Of a DNA stretch of 64,000 nt, positions 16,280-24,622 are shown in pieces. Numbering within the stretch: position 1 is the first letter of the stretch; every line of letters starts with the position of its first letter. Under the pieces are notes generated by a model. The model saw only the letters and a program-made list of their open reading frames with translations, was not told where the DNA came from and did not search any database. Position numbers and translations under genes: made by a program. The stretch lies in the NCBI GenBank assembly GCA_938084565.1, contig CALKEU010000011.1:1-64000 (forward strand), read 5' to 3'. This DNA comes from Candidatus Kapaibacterium sp. GTDB taxonomy: Bacteria; Bacteroidota; Ignavibacteria; Kapaibacteriales; HRBIN21.

Positions 16280-16948
16280 ATGACACGACAACGTCTCCAA
16301 GAACTCATCGCCGGCGGCGAATCGCAGACCGTGGAGTTCAAGCGGCGCTTTACCTCGCCGGAAAAGATCGCCAAAGAGCTGTGTGCTTTCGCCAATACGC
16401 AGGGCGGCTACCTCCTCCTGGGTGTCGATGACGACCGAACCATCGTCGGCATCGAGAGTGAAAAGCAGGATGTCGAGCTCATTACGCTCGTCTGCTCCTT
16501 CTATCTGGACCCACCCCTGGATGCCGAGCTCTGGATTGTCACGCTCGAGGGCAAGGATATCCTGGTTGTCTGGGTTCCGGCAAGTCCAAAGCGCCCCCAT
16601 CGGGTGGTGTTACCGGGGGAACGTCCCCGTCCGAATGGGGTATTCATCCGCTACCAGAATCAGTCCGTGCCTGCCACCCGCGAGATGGTGCGCCTCCTGG
16701 CAGCCCAACGACCCGATGCCCCACCGGTGACCGTTACCATCGGCCGGCGTGAACGGGCCCTCTTCGACTATCTCGAGCGCCACGGCCGTATTACCGTCTT
16801 CGAATTCGCCCGCCTGGTCAATATCTCCCGCCGTCGCGCCGGGCAAATCCTCGTCCGCCTGACCCGCCTGGGCCTCTTGCAGATCCACCTCGAAGGCACC
16901 CAGGACTACTTCACGCTGGCCCAATACCCTTCAGCCCAGAACCCGTAG
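16280..16948 (+). CDS. AlbA_2/Schlafen-like domain protein with C-terminal winged helix
   Basis: A 222-residue protein. The first 120 residues match the AlbA_2 (divergent AAA_4, Schlafen-like) domain, with QTVEFKRRF, AKELCAFANTQGGYLLLGVDD and a following VVWVPASPKRPHRVVL block. The C-terminal 60 residues (ERALFDYLERHGRITVFEF) look like a winged helix. Such proteins are usually predicted DNA- or RNA-binding regulators. The ATG at 16280 is chosen because homology begins there. It overlaps the end of the convergent TM2 gene by 18 bp, leaving no room for a separate terminator. Confidence 0.85.
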   Translation: MTRQRLQELIAGGESQTVEFKRRFTSPEKIAKELCAFANTQGGYLLLGVDDDRTIVGIESEKQDVELITLVCSFYLDPPLDAELWIVTLEGKDILVVWVPASPKRPHRVVLPGERPRPNGVFIRYQNQSVPATREMVRLLAAQRPDAPPVTVTIGRRERALFDYLERHGRITVFEFARLVNISRRRAGQILVRLTRLGLLQIHLEGTQDYFTLAQYPSAQNP

Positions 16949-17431
16949 TGTCCGAAGGAGATCAACCCCCACATCGGCATTGTAGTCGTGCACGAGCCTC
17001 GGCAGGCGAAAGCCATCGATGATCCACCACAATCCCATACCCCCCAAGGTCATCCAAAAGAACACCTGCATCCACCCTCGACGCAGGTACAGGTAGTGGC
17101 TGCCACCGGCTAGCCAGCAGAGGTACGCAAGGGGGAGCGATTTGAGCTTCCGCCTGTACTCGTAGACGAACTCGTCCTGCTGTTGGGCGGGAAGTCGAGC
17201 CAGTTCCGCACGTACCCACAGCGGTAGGTACCGGATGAGGGAAGGCGGAAGGAGTTCCGGCATCGCTTGACCTGCTGTTTGAGGCACATCCCTATTGCGT
17301 CGGATGGGCTGCCGCCCCCACCGACGGCCGGCCCACGGCGGTGGCACATGGCGCCAATATCGCCGAAGCCCCCGCCTGATAATGGCCCTGCGCACAGCCC
17401 TCCGCACCAGCGCAGCAATCAGGTACCTCAT
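16931..17431 (-). CDS. TM2-domain membrane protein
   Basis: A 166-residue protein. A basic, Arg-rich N-terminal region (many RR pairs) is followed by a C-terminal TM2 module: LAYLCWLAGGSHYLYLRRGW, then a second helix (FFWMTLGGMGLWWIIDGFRL) ending in VHDYN. TM2 proteins have two membrane helices and poorly known functions. Its start overlaps the upstream gene stop as ATGA (17428-17431). It is the last gene of a long leftward run. Confidence 0.85.
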   Translation of the reverse strand: MRYLIAALVRRAVRRAIIRRGLRRYWRHVPPPWAGRRWGRQPIRRNRDVPQTAGQAMPELLPPSLIRYLPLWVRAELARLPAQQQDEFVYEYRRKLKSLPLAYLCWLAGGSHYLYLRRGWMQVFFWMTLGGMGLWWIIDGFRLPRLVHDYNADVGVDLLRTLRVLG

Positions 17432-17925
17432 CCGAAGTACTCGTCCACTATTTCCACCCCCTCCTCGCAGAGTGCCTCTTGCGCCCTCCGGGGGTTGCTC
17501 TTCTTGATCCCTCGGAGGGCTTGCGCCACAACTACCGTCTCACCACCGCTCAGCAGCAGAAGGTGCGGGCATTGCCAGAAGGCGTCGACGATCTCGGGAA
17601 CAGGAGGCTCGTTCTCGGGGACGGCCAAACGCAGCAATACAGAGGGAGCAAGGCTCTCCAAGAGAGGCTCCTGCCGGCGCAGGGAATCTGCACCGCGTCT
17701 GAGCAGCGATTTCCGATCGCCCTTGATCGGCAGCCCCATGTCACACCACTCCACCCCCCGCTCCCCTGCCCCGGCAATGTCCCGGCACACCGGTAGCAAC
17801 CGGAGGGGGATCGTTCGCTCGAGATCCTGCAGCTCCTCCTGCCAACGGCGCCGATGTGCCTCCGAGCGCTGCTCCATGAGCTGCCTATCGAGCGGGAAGC
17901 CCACTTCGAGGAGGCGGCAGATCAT
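17428..17925 (-). CDS. Conserved-looking protein of unknown function (165 aa)
   Basis: No family recognised. It is a soluble, Leu/Arg/Glu-rich protein with no signal peptide or membrane span, containing RLLPVCRDIAGAGERGVEW and a C-terminal NPRRAQEALCEEGVEIVDEY. It is tied by ATGA overlaps to the TM2 gene downstream and the HicB-like gene upstream, which supports it being a real gene. Confidence 0.65.
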   Translation of the reverse strand: MICRLLEVGFPLDRQLMEQRSEAHRRRWQEELQDLERTIPLRLLPVCRDIAGAGERGVEWCDMGLPIKGDRKSLLRRGADSLRRQEPLLESLAPSVLLRLAVPENEPPVPEIVDAFWQCPHLLLLSGGETVVVAQALRGIKKSNPRRAQEALCEEGVEIVDEYFG

Positions 17926-18140
17926 GGGTGCGAGGGCTCGGAAGGATGGGACTCACGCTGGAGCTGCTCGATCCACTGCTGGATTACTGCGCGCATGCGC
18001 TCTTCTACTTCCTCGTGGCTAGAGCCCTTGACCATACAGGCCAGCTGGGGGCAGTAGGCAGCGTAGTCGTGTTCCCCGCGACGGCGGATGAGGATTTCGT
18101 AGTCGAGTGGGTTAAGGCTGCGCAGCTTCTCCATGGGCAT
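17922..18140 (-). CDS. HicB-like small protein, no partner toxin seen
   Basis: A 72-residue protein with the pattern of the HicB antitoxin N-terminal domain: YEILIRRRGEHDYAAYCPQL, then a GSSHEEVEERMRAVIQQWIE helix. HicB proteins normally neutralise an adjacent HicA RNase of about 60 residues with a C-terminal DNA-binding domain. Neither a HicA-like ORF nor a DNA-binding tail is visible. It overlaps surE by 29 bp and the next gene by 4 bp (ATGA). It may be a domesticated HicB-fold protein rather than a toxin-antitoxin component. Confidence 0.7.
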   Translation of the reverse strand: MPMEKLRSLNPLDYEILIRRRGEHDYAAYCPQLACMVKGSSHEEVEERMRAVIQQWIEQLQRESHPSEPSHP

Positions 18141-18930
18141 TCCCCAGGCTGTGGGACAGCGGCACGCTCAGCGTTGCCAGATGGTGGCGGAGCCGTTCGA
18201 AGGTCACCATATCGGTGAGAGCGTAGTGAATCGGGGTGATGGAGACGTAGCCATGCGTGAGCGCAATATCGTCGGCGTCGGGGTCGCCATCGGCGAGTAC
18301 ATATTCGCCAGCCAGCCAGAAGTACTCGCGGCCCCAGGGATCGTGGCGGCGTTCGTACCAATCGCGCCAGAGGGAGCGGCCCTGCCGGGTGATGCGGATA
18401 CCGCGGATGCGCTCGGGCGGCAAGGCCGGGATATTGACGTTCAGGAGGGTACCCGGTGGGAGCCCGAGGGTTGGCAGGAGTTCGACGAGCCCACGGGCTA
18501 TGGCAGCGGCCGCGGCCAGCTCAGCTGCCGGGTCGTAGGAATCCACCGAGAAGGCAATCGAGGGGATGCCCAGCAGGGTACCTTCGGTAGCGGCCGAGAC
18601 GGTGCCGGAGTAGAGGATGTTGACGGCCGTATTGCGGCCATGGTTGATGCCGGAGGCAACCACATCGGGGCGCCAGGGCAGGAGGGTAGTCACAGCCAGC
18701 TTGACACAATCGGCCGGGGTACCAGTGACGGCGTAGCCGAGGTGCTGTCCGTGGGCATAGACAGGCGTGACCCGCAGCGGCTCGCTGACCGTCAGGGCAT
18801 GGCCAACGGCACTCTGCTGCCGGTCGGGCGCCACGATGACCACCTCCCCCAAGGGGCGCAGCGCATCGGCCAGAGCGTGCAGCCCACGGGCTTCAATGCC
18901 ATCGTCATTCGTCACCAGAATTCGCATCAA
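18112..18930 (-). CDS. surE: 5'/3'-nucleotidase SurE
   Basis: SurE dephosphorylates nucleoside monophosphates and short polyphosphates. The 272-residue protein starts MMRILVTNDDGIEARGL, with the metal-binding Asp-Asp pair, and continues with VIVAPDRQQSAVGHALT, GTPADCVKLAV and SGINHGRNTA. The start overlaps the rseP stop as ATGA (18927-18930). It lies in a run with rseP, dxr and rng. Confidence 0.96.
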   Translation of the reverse strand: MMRILVTNDDGIEARGLHALADALRPLGEVVIVAPDRQQSAVGHALTVSEPLRVTPVYAHGQHLGYAVTGTPADCVKLAVTTLLPWRPDVVASGINHGRNTAVNILYSGTVSAATEGTLLGIPSIAFSVDSYDPAAELAAAAAIARGLVELLPTLGLPPGTLLNVNIPALPPERIRGIRITRQGRSLWRDWYERRHDPWGREYFWLAGEYVLADGDPDADDIALTHGYVSITPIHYALTDMVTFERLRHHLATLSVPLSHSLGNAHGEAAQP

Positions 18931-20285
18931 CGCCGCAAATCGTTCCAGAGGACCAACAGCATCAGCATGGCTAGCAAGGCAACCCCAATCTGCTGCAGGG
19001 TGAGCTTGATGCGGACCGGGATCTCCCGACGCAGCAGGGCTTCGATCGTCACCAAGAGCAGATGGCCACCATCGAGCGCCGGCAACGGGAGCATATTGAT
19101 CAGGGCGAGCATGACAGAGAGCTGTGCCACGAAGAGCACGAAGGCAATCACCCCGATACGGGCCTGTTCGGTAGCCATCTGTGCAATGCGGACAGGGCCG
19201 CCGACGGATTCGCGTAAGGAGAGCTTTCCGCCGACCAGAGCTACAGCCGCATGGGCAAAGCCAGCTATGAGGCGCCCCACGCTCTGCACCCCTATCCCGA
19301 GCGCCTGCGGGATAGCGTACGACACCGGACTCTGCGGACCGGTGTAGACCGTCGTAATCTGCACACCAATCTTCCCGTCCGGATCGGTGCGGAGGCGAGC
19401 CGTCAGCGTATCGGATCCGCGCTTCCAGGAGAGGGTGAATTCCTGCTGGCGATAGCGTTGCAGGAGGCCGATAAACTGCGTTGTGGCCACAATGGAGTCC
19501 TGCTCGATGCGCAGGAGCGTATCCCCGGCGCGCAGGCCGGCCCGGCCTGCTGGACGCAACTCATCGACAGCCATGAGCACAACGCGGCTCGGGGCTGGGA
19601 GCATCTCGAGGGTGCGTTGAGTGGTCAAGAGCTCTACCAGCTCTGCTCTCGGGATGGCCAGCCGTATGCGTTGGCCGCCAGCGGGGCGCTCTAGCTCAAG
19701 GAGGCGATACTCCCCCACCAGAGGGTTCAGAAGAGCTTCCACGAGTTGATTCCACGTCTGCACCGCTTTTCCGTCCACGCTGATGAAGCGATCTCCCGGA
19801 CGCAGCCCGAGCTTCTGCCCGAAAGAGTCTGGAGCCACGTAAGCCACCGTTGTGCTATGCCATTCCTGCCCCCCTTCGAAGAAGGCTACAGCCGCAAAGA
19901 GCAGGAGGGCTGTGAGCAGATTCATCAGCACCCCTGCTGAGAGTACGAGCGCCTTCTGCCAGGGCTTCTTTGCGCGGAACTCCCACGGCTGTGGCGGCCG
20001 GCCAGCGTTTTCGGGATCCTCCTCTACCATACCGGCAATGCGCACATACCCTCCAATGGGCAGGAGCGAGAGCCGATAGTCCGTCTGCCCCTGTCCGAGC
20101 CACTGCGGGGGCAGCGGTCCCAGACGCCAGCCCCGCCCCCGCATGTAGCCCACAAGACGTGGCCCCATCCCAATGGAGAAGACATCCACCCGGATGCCCA
20201 CCAAGCGGGCAGCCAGAAAGTGCCCCATCTCGTGTACCGTCACGATGATAGCAATCGTCACGAGCAAATACAGCAGTTCCTGCAC
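18927..20285 (-). CDS. rseP: Site-2 membrane metalloprotease RseP family
   Basis: An intramembrane zinc protease that cleaves transmembrane anti-sigma factors and signal peptide remnants. The 452-residue protein has the first helix with HEMGH at residues 19-23 (zinc ligands and catalytic Glu), two PDZ-like regions (GLRPGDRFISVDGKAV and GLRAGDTLLRIEQDS), and the C-terminal NMLPLPALDGGHLL motif with the third ligand Asp. It sits 3 bp after dxr, the usual order in bacteria. No anti-sigma factor gene is nearby. Confidence 0.96.
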   Translation of the reverse strand: MQELLYLLVTIAIIVTVHEMGHFLAARLVGIRVDVFSIGMGPRLVGYMRGRGWRLGPLPPQWLGQGQTDYRLSLLPIGGYVRIAGMVEEDPENAGRPPQPWEFRAKKPWQKALVLSAGVLMNLLTALLLFAAVAFFEGGQEWHSTTVAYVAPDSFGQKLGLRPGDRFISVDGKAVQTWNQLVEALLNPLVGEYRLLELERPAGGQRIRLAIPRAELVELLTTQRTLEMLPAPSRVVLMAVDELRPAGRAGLRAGDTLLRIEQDSIVATTQFIGLLQRYRQQEFTLSWKRGSDTLTARLRTDPDGKIGVQITTVYTGPQSPVSYAIPQALGIGVQSVGRLIAGFAHAAVALVGGKLSLRESVGGPVRIAQMATEQARIGVIAFVLFVAQLSVMLALINMLPLPALDGGHLLLVTIEALLRREIPVRIKLTLQQIGVALLAMLMLLVLWNDLRR

Positions 20286-20288
20286 GGC

Positions 20289-21461
20289 TCACCTCCGTTG
20301 TGAGACGGACGCACGCATTCGCACAGCTTGTTGGACAAAAAGCCGCGTCTGCCGATCCAGCTCGAGCACCTCCTCCAAGGTAGGCTCGGCCAGAGGCGGG
20401 AAGTGGCTCAGGGCACGTTCGATGAGCTCTGGAATATCGACGAAGCGGATCGCTCGGCTCAGGAAAGCCGCTACGGCTACCTCATTGGCAGCGTTAAGCA
20501 CAGTCGGCAGACTCCCTCCTTGGCGCAGCGCCTCCCAAGCCAGGCGCAGGCAGGGGAAGCGCTCCTCATCGGGCGGCTCGAAGTTGAGCTGCCCGAGAGC
20601 GGCCAGATCGAGGCGCTCAACCGCCAGAGAGAGGCGCCGGGGGTAGCTGAGAGCGTAGGCAATTGGGATGCGCATATCGGGCAGCGCCAGCTGGGCCTTG
20701 ACCGAGCCATCGCAGAAGGCCACCAGAGCGTGCACGATGCTCTGCGGGTGGATCAGGACGCGGAGCCGCTCCGGCGGCAGAGCGAAGAGCCAGTGTGCCT
20801 CGATGAGCTCGAGCCCTTTGTTCATGAGCGTTGCCGAATCAATCGTGATTTTAGCCCCCATACGCCACCGGGGGTGGCGCAGAGCCTCCTCGACGGTGAC
20901 CTGAGCCAGGCGCTCCCGCGGCGTGGTGCGAAATGGGCCACCGGAGGCCGTCAGGATGAGCTCTTCGATTGTCTCGGGATCCTCCCCCAGCAGACACTGC
21001 AGCGCTGCACTGTGTTCGCTATCGATGGGTAGCACGGGCACGCCGGCATGACGGGCCTGCCTCATGAGAATGTGCCCGGCACTGACGAGCGCCTCCTTGC
21101 TGGCTAGCGCCACTGGAATGCCTGCCTGCAAAGCCGCAAGTGTGGGGAAGATGCTGATAGCACCCACAAGGCTGACCACCACGATGCTATTGCGCGCATC
21201 GGCCGCAGCCTCTTGCAACCCCTCTACCCCGCAGAGAACGGGCCCGTCAAAGGAGGAGCGGCGCCGGAATTCCATCCAGGCCCGCTCCTCGACTACTACA
21301 ACCCCGAGCGGCCGCAAGCGCTCAACCTGCTGCGCTAAGAGCTCAATGTTGGTGTGCGTGGCCAGATACCCAATCCGATAAGGCTCCTGCCATTGCTGCA
21401 GGACATCAATGGTCTGCTGCCCGATGGAGCCTGTGGAACCCAGGATGGTGATCGTACGCAT
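20289..21461 (-). CDS. dxr: 1-deoxy-D-xylulose-5-phosphate reductoisomerase
   Basis: The second enzyme of the MEP isoprenoid pathway, converting DXP to MEP with NADPH. The 390-residue protein has ILGSTGSIGQQTIDVL (NADP site), LASKEALVSAGHIL, PIDSEHSAALQCL, TASGGPFR and HPRWRMGAKITIDSATLMNK, so the metal and substrate residues are intact. The ATG at 21461 is 2 bp after the rng stop. It provides precursors for the undecaprenyl and quinone pathways (uppP at 6.3 kb, MenA at 57.4 kb). Confidence 0.97.
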   Translation of the reverse strand: MRTITILGSTGSIGQQTIDVLQQWQEPYRIGYLATHTNIELLAQQVERLRPLGVVVVEERAWMEFRRRSSFDGPVLCGVEGLQEAAADARNSIVVVSLVGAISIFPTLAALQAGIPVALASKEALVSAGHILMRQARHAGVPVLPIDSEHSAALQCLLGEDPETIEELILTASGGPFRTTPRERLAQVTVEEALRHPRWRMGAKITIDSATLMNKGLELIEAHWLFALPPERLRVLIHPQSIVHALVAFCDGSVKAQLALPDMRIPIAYALSYPRRLSLAVERLDLAALGQLNFEPPDEERFPCLRLAWEALRQGGSLPTVLNAANEVAVAAFLSRAIRFVDIPELIERALSHFPPLAEPTLEEVLELDRQTRLFVQQAVRMRASVSQRR

Positions 21462-21463
21462 GG

Positions 21464-23068
21464 TCACGAGCGGTATTCCTCCGTGATATCCCGTCCGCGG
21501 CGCAGCGAGAAGCAGCGGAATTGATCCATCGGCATCCGCACATCCGGCCGAATCCGTAGCCACAGGCGATAGCGGAGCATAAAGCGGAGCCGACGGGAGA
21601 AGAGGCCACGGGTGAGCTCTTCGGCAATACGGGGATGGACCACCAGCAGCACACGCCACTCACGGGCATGGGTACGGAAGTTCCGGAGCCAGCGCTCGAT
21701 AGAGTTGACAATGACGGCGCCCACGTAGACACGGCCGTTCCCCTGGCACGTTGGACAAGGCTCGGTGAGCTTCTCCAGCATACTACGCCCAATGCGCTGC
21801 CGTGTGAAGGGGAGCATGCCTAAATGCGTCATCGGATAGACGACCGTCTTGGCATGATCCCGAGCCAATTCCCGCTTGAGCTCCTCGTAGACCATCTGGC
21901 GATGCTTCTCCTGCTGCAGGTCGATGAAGTCTACCAGGATGATACCGCCGATATCCCGCAGGCGCACCTGGCGGGCGATCTCACGGGCTGCCTCCAGATT
22001 CGTACGCAGAGCATTGATCTCCTGCTGTGGGTCGGCGATTCCTCGGCCAGTATTGACATCAATGACCGTCATAGCCTCGGTGTGGTCAATGACGAGCGAG
22101 CCACCGCCTGGCAGTTCGATGCGGCGTTGGTAGAGCTTGGCCACTTCGGCTTCGATACCGAAGCGGTCGAAGAGCGGCTCTTTATCGGTGTAGAGCTCCA
22201 ATCGTGGGAGCATCTCCGGGGCGATGCGCTGCAGGTACTGGCGGATCTCCCGATAGAGGGGGCGCGAATCGACCAGAATGCGCTCCAGCTCGGGCGAGAG
22301 GAATTCTCGGAGAGCTTCGATGTGGAGCGGATCCTCCGGGCGCACCTGCTGTGGGCGGCGCGCCGCCCGAGCCTGGCGCTCCAGACGCCGCCACTGCTCC
22401 ACAAGCCAGCGCAGCTCCCGCTGCAGTACTTCCACCGGCTGATGCTGCGCAGCCGTACGCACAATGCAGCCGTATTCGGCCGGTAAGACTGAGCGCACAG
22501 TTCGGCGCAGCCGCTGCCGCTCCTCCTCCTCAGTGATCTTCTGCGAGATCCCTACCCCACTCTCGAAGGGAGCCAGCACGAAGTAGTGCCCCGGGATGAT
22601 CACCCGCGTGGTGACCCGAACCCCTTTCTGCCCATAAGCATCGCGGACAACCTGGACGAGCAGCCTCTGGCCCACTTCCAGTGGGATGACCACCTTGCCG
22701 GAGCGACGAGTTCGAAAGACCGGATAGGCCTTGGACTTGCCGTTCGCCTTCGTGGCCCGCGTCTGCTGTCGCACAGGCGCGGCCGAGCTTTCAGCAGAGG
22801 CCTCCTCCTCGCTCTCCTCCCACCGGATCTGCTCACCGGTTGTTTCGGCCACATCGGAAAAGTGGAGGAAGGCATCCTGCCCAAGCCCAATGTCCAGGAA
22901 CGCTGCATTGATACCCTGGACAATGCGCTTGACGGTGCCCACGTAGATAGCCCCGACGCGCCGTTCCCGGTTCGGAACGTCGATCCACAGTTCGGTGAGC
23001 TTCCCATCCTCGAGGAGGGCAATGCGTATTTCGCTGAGTAATTCGGCAATCAGGAGGTCGCGTCGCAT
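21464..23068 (-). CDS. rng: Ribonuclease G / E family endoribonuclease
   Basis: A single-strand-specific endonuclease for rRNA maturation and mRNA decay. The 534-residue protein has an N-terminal S1 domain (GAIYVGTVKRIVQGINAAFL) interrupted by an acidic and Ala-rich insertion, the catalytic region with AMTVIDVNTGR and GGIILVDFIDL, and the zinc-link CPTCQGNGRV. The ATG at 23068 (MRRDLLIAE) matches the family start; the longer frame to 23182 does not. No RNase E scaffold tail is present, which favours RNase G. Confidence 0.95.
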   Translation of the reverse strand: MRRDLLIAELLSEIRIALLEDGKLTELWIDVPNRERRVGAIYVGTVKRIVQGINAAFLDIGLGQDAFLHFSDVAETTGEQIRWEESEEEASAESSAAPVRQQTRATKANGKSKAYPVFRTRRSGKVVIPLEVGQRLLVQVVRDAYGQKGVRVTTRVIIPGHYFVLAPFESGVGISQKITEEEERQRLRRTVRSVLPAEYGCIVRTAAQHQPVEVLQRELRWLVEQWRRLERQARAARRPQQVRPEDPLHIEALREFLSPELERILVDSRPLYREIRQYLQRIAPEMLPRLELYTDKEPLFDRFGIEAEVAKLYQRRIELPGGGSLVIDHTEAMTVIDVNTGRGIADPQQEINALRTNLEAAREIARQVRLRDIGGIILVDFIDLQQEKHRQMVYEELKRELARDHAKTVVYPMTHLGMLPFTRQRIGRSMLEKLTEPCPTCQGNGRVYVGAVIVNSIERWLRNFRTHAREWRVLLVVHPRIAEELTRGLFSRRLRFMLRYRLWLRIRPDVRMPMDQFRCFSLRRGRDITEEYRS

Positions 23069-23121
23069 TGGTCCGACTACATGTTTGCCGCACAGACGAA
23101 AGCCCGTGGCTGGTCGTGGAG

Positions 23122-23778
23122 TTACTGCGGGAAATGGCCATTGCTCCGCACGCGTTGGATATACGCCTCCAGCTGATGCCATCGGGAGAGGAACAAGCGC
23201 AGGAACTCAGCAATCCAGTGGAGCCGCTGCTGTTCCGAGCGCATCTGCAACAACTCTTGCCGCTGCAGCGGCTCTAAGCCGAGCTGCCAGCCCAGATAGA
23301 AGGAGAGCAGCCGCGCCTGCCGTGCCTCTGAGAGACGCTCGTCGAGCGCAGGGTCGGAACCCCGGAGGAGGCGGAGCACTTCGGCGTAGAGCTGTTGGCA
23401 CTGCTGCCGCAGCGCTGGGTCGGGCTCCTCAGGCCTATCGAGCCACCACTCGACTTCGGCAATCCAGTAGGGAGAGCTATGCTGGTCGAGTTGGCGTACC
23501 CGATAGCGCTGCCCTCCGACGACAGCAACATCGAGACGCCCATCCCGATAGCGCCGGAGAATCTCATACGGCTGCGCTAGGCACCCGATCTCGTGCATAC
23601 GCCCCTCCAGGAGCAGGTTGATCCCCATGCGCTCCTGCCGCTGGAACACGCGCTGGAGCAGCAGCTGGTAGCGCGGCTCGACAATGTGCAACGGGAGAAC
23701 CTCCTCAGGCAAGAGCACGTGCTCGACGGGGAAGAGGGCGATGCGCTCAAGCACGCTCAGCTCCGTACTGTGGGACAT
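23122..23778 (-). CDS. LON substrate-binding (LAN) domain protein
   Basis: A protein of about 218 residues with the N-terminal Lon fold only: LFPVEHVLLPEEVLPLHIVE, YEILRRYRDGRLDVAVVGGQ and a C-terminal helical half. There is no ATPase or protease domain. Such stand-alone LAN proteins are widespread and poorly understood. The start is uncertain; 23778 (MSHSTELSV) overlaps panC by 32 bp, and 23790 is also possible. rng follows 53 bp later. Confidence 0.87.
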   Translation of the reverse strand: MSHSTELSVLERIALFPVEHVLLPEEVLPLHIVEPRYQLLLQRVFQRQERMGINLLLEGRMHEIGCLAQPYEILRRYRDGRLDVAVVGGQRYRVRQLDQHSSPYWIAEVEWWLDRPEEPDPALRQQCQQLYAEVLRLLRGSDPALDERLSEARQARLLSFYLGWQLGLEPLQRQELLQMRSEQQRLHWIAEFLRLFLSRWHQLEAYIQRVRSNGHFPQ

Positions 23779-24622
23779 CGACGAGCTCATTATCGATGAG
23801 CCGTGTGCCACCCAGTCGAGCCGCTACCAGGAGCACAACTTGTTCCCCGGGAGCAAATTCCTCGGGCTCTTCCAACGTCTGGGCACGGGCGGCAGCAGCG
23901 TAATCGAGCTGGAGCTCGGGCACGCGAGCAAGTTCCTCAAGCAGCGCCTGGACAATCACACTGCGGCGCCGTTCGCCCTGCAGGACCAGCGCCCGCGCCC
24001 GCTGCAGAGCACGATAGAGCGCGGTTGCTTTCTGCCGCTGCTCGGGCTCCAGATAGACATTCCGCGAGCTCATTGCCAGCCCATCGGGCTCCCGCACGGT
24101 CGGGACCACGTGAATGTCCACCTCGAAATTGAGGTCCCGCACCAGCTGCCGCACCACGAGCGTCTGCTGCCAATCCTTCTGCCCGAAGAGGGCAATGTGG
24201 GGCCGAGTAATCACGAAGAGCTTCGTCACCACCGTGGCTACCCCGTCGAAGTGTCCCGGACGGTAGACCCCTTCGAAGGGCTCGGAAACCCCGAGAACGG
24301 AGACCCGCGTCGTGTAGCCGGCCGGGTACATTTCCTGAACCAGTGGGGCAAAGAGCACATCACTGCCGGCTGCCTCGGCCAGACGTCGGTCGCGATCGAT
24401 GTCCCGTGGGTAGCGCTCGTAGTCCTCTCCCGGCAGAAATTGCGTCGGATTGACAAAGACGCTCGTGATGACCACATCGGCCAGCTGACGTGCCCGCCGA
24501 ATGAGCTGCAGATGTCCTTCGTGGAGATAGCCCATCGTGGGCACAAGTGCGAGACGGCGCCCCGCACAGCGCTGCTGCTCGGCGTACTGGCGCATCAGCT
24601 GTAGACTTACGATGAACTCCAT
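23747..24622 (-). CDS. panC: Pantoate-beta-alanine ligase
   Basis: PanC makes pantothenate from pantoate, beta-alanine and ATP. The 291-residue protein contains LVPTMGYLHEGHLQLI (nucleotide-binding HIGH-like motif), SVFVNPTQF, ALFGQKDWQQTLVVRQLV and SSRNVYLEPEQRQ. The ATG at 24622 is the family start; the frame from 24949 only covers the neighbour. It overlaps the pepF end by 16 bp. No other coenzyme A genes are in the window. Confidence 0.97.
   Translation of the reverse strand: MEFIVSLQLMRQYAEQQRCAGRRLALVPTMGYLHEGHLQLIRRARQLADVVITSVFVNPTQFLPGEDYERYPRDIDRDRRLAEAAGSDVLFAPLVQEMYPAGYTTRVSVLGVSEPFEGVYRPGHFDGVATVVTKLFVITRPHIALFGQKDWQQTLVVRQLVRDLNFEVDIHVVPTVREPDGLAMSSRNVYLEPEQRQKATALYRALQRARALVLQGERRRSVIVQALLEELARVPELQLDYAAAARAQTLEEPEEFAPGEQVVLLVAARLGGTRLIDNELVDVPQYGAERA

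Noticed and set aside
18133-19347. Long open frame (404 aa) on the plus strand
   Set aside because: Antisense to surE and rseP, both of which have clear catalytic motifs; the product shows no recognisable domain.
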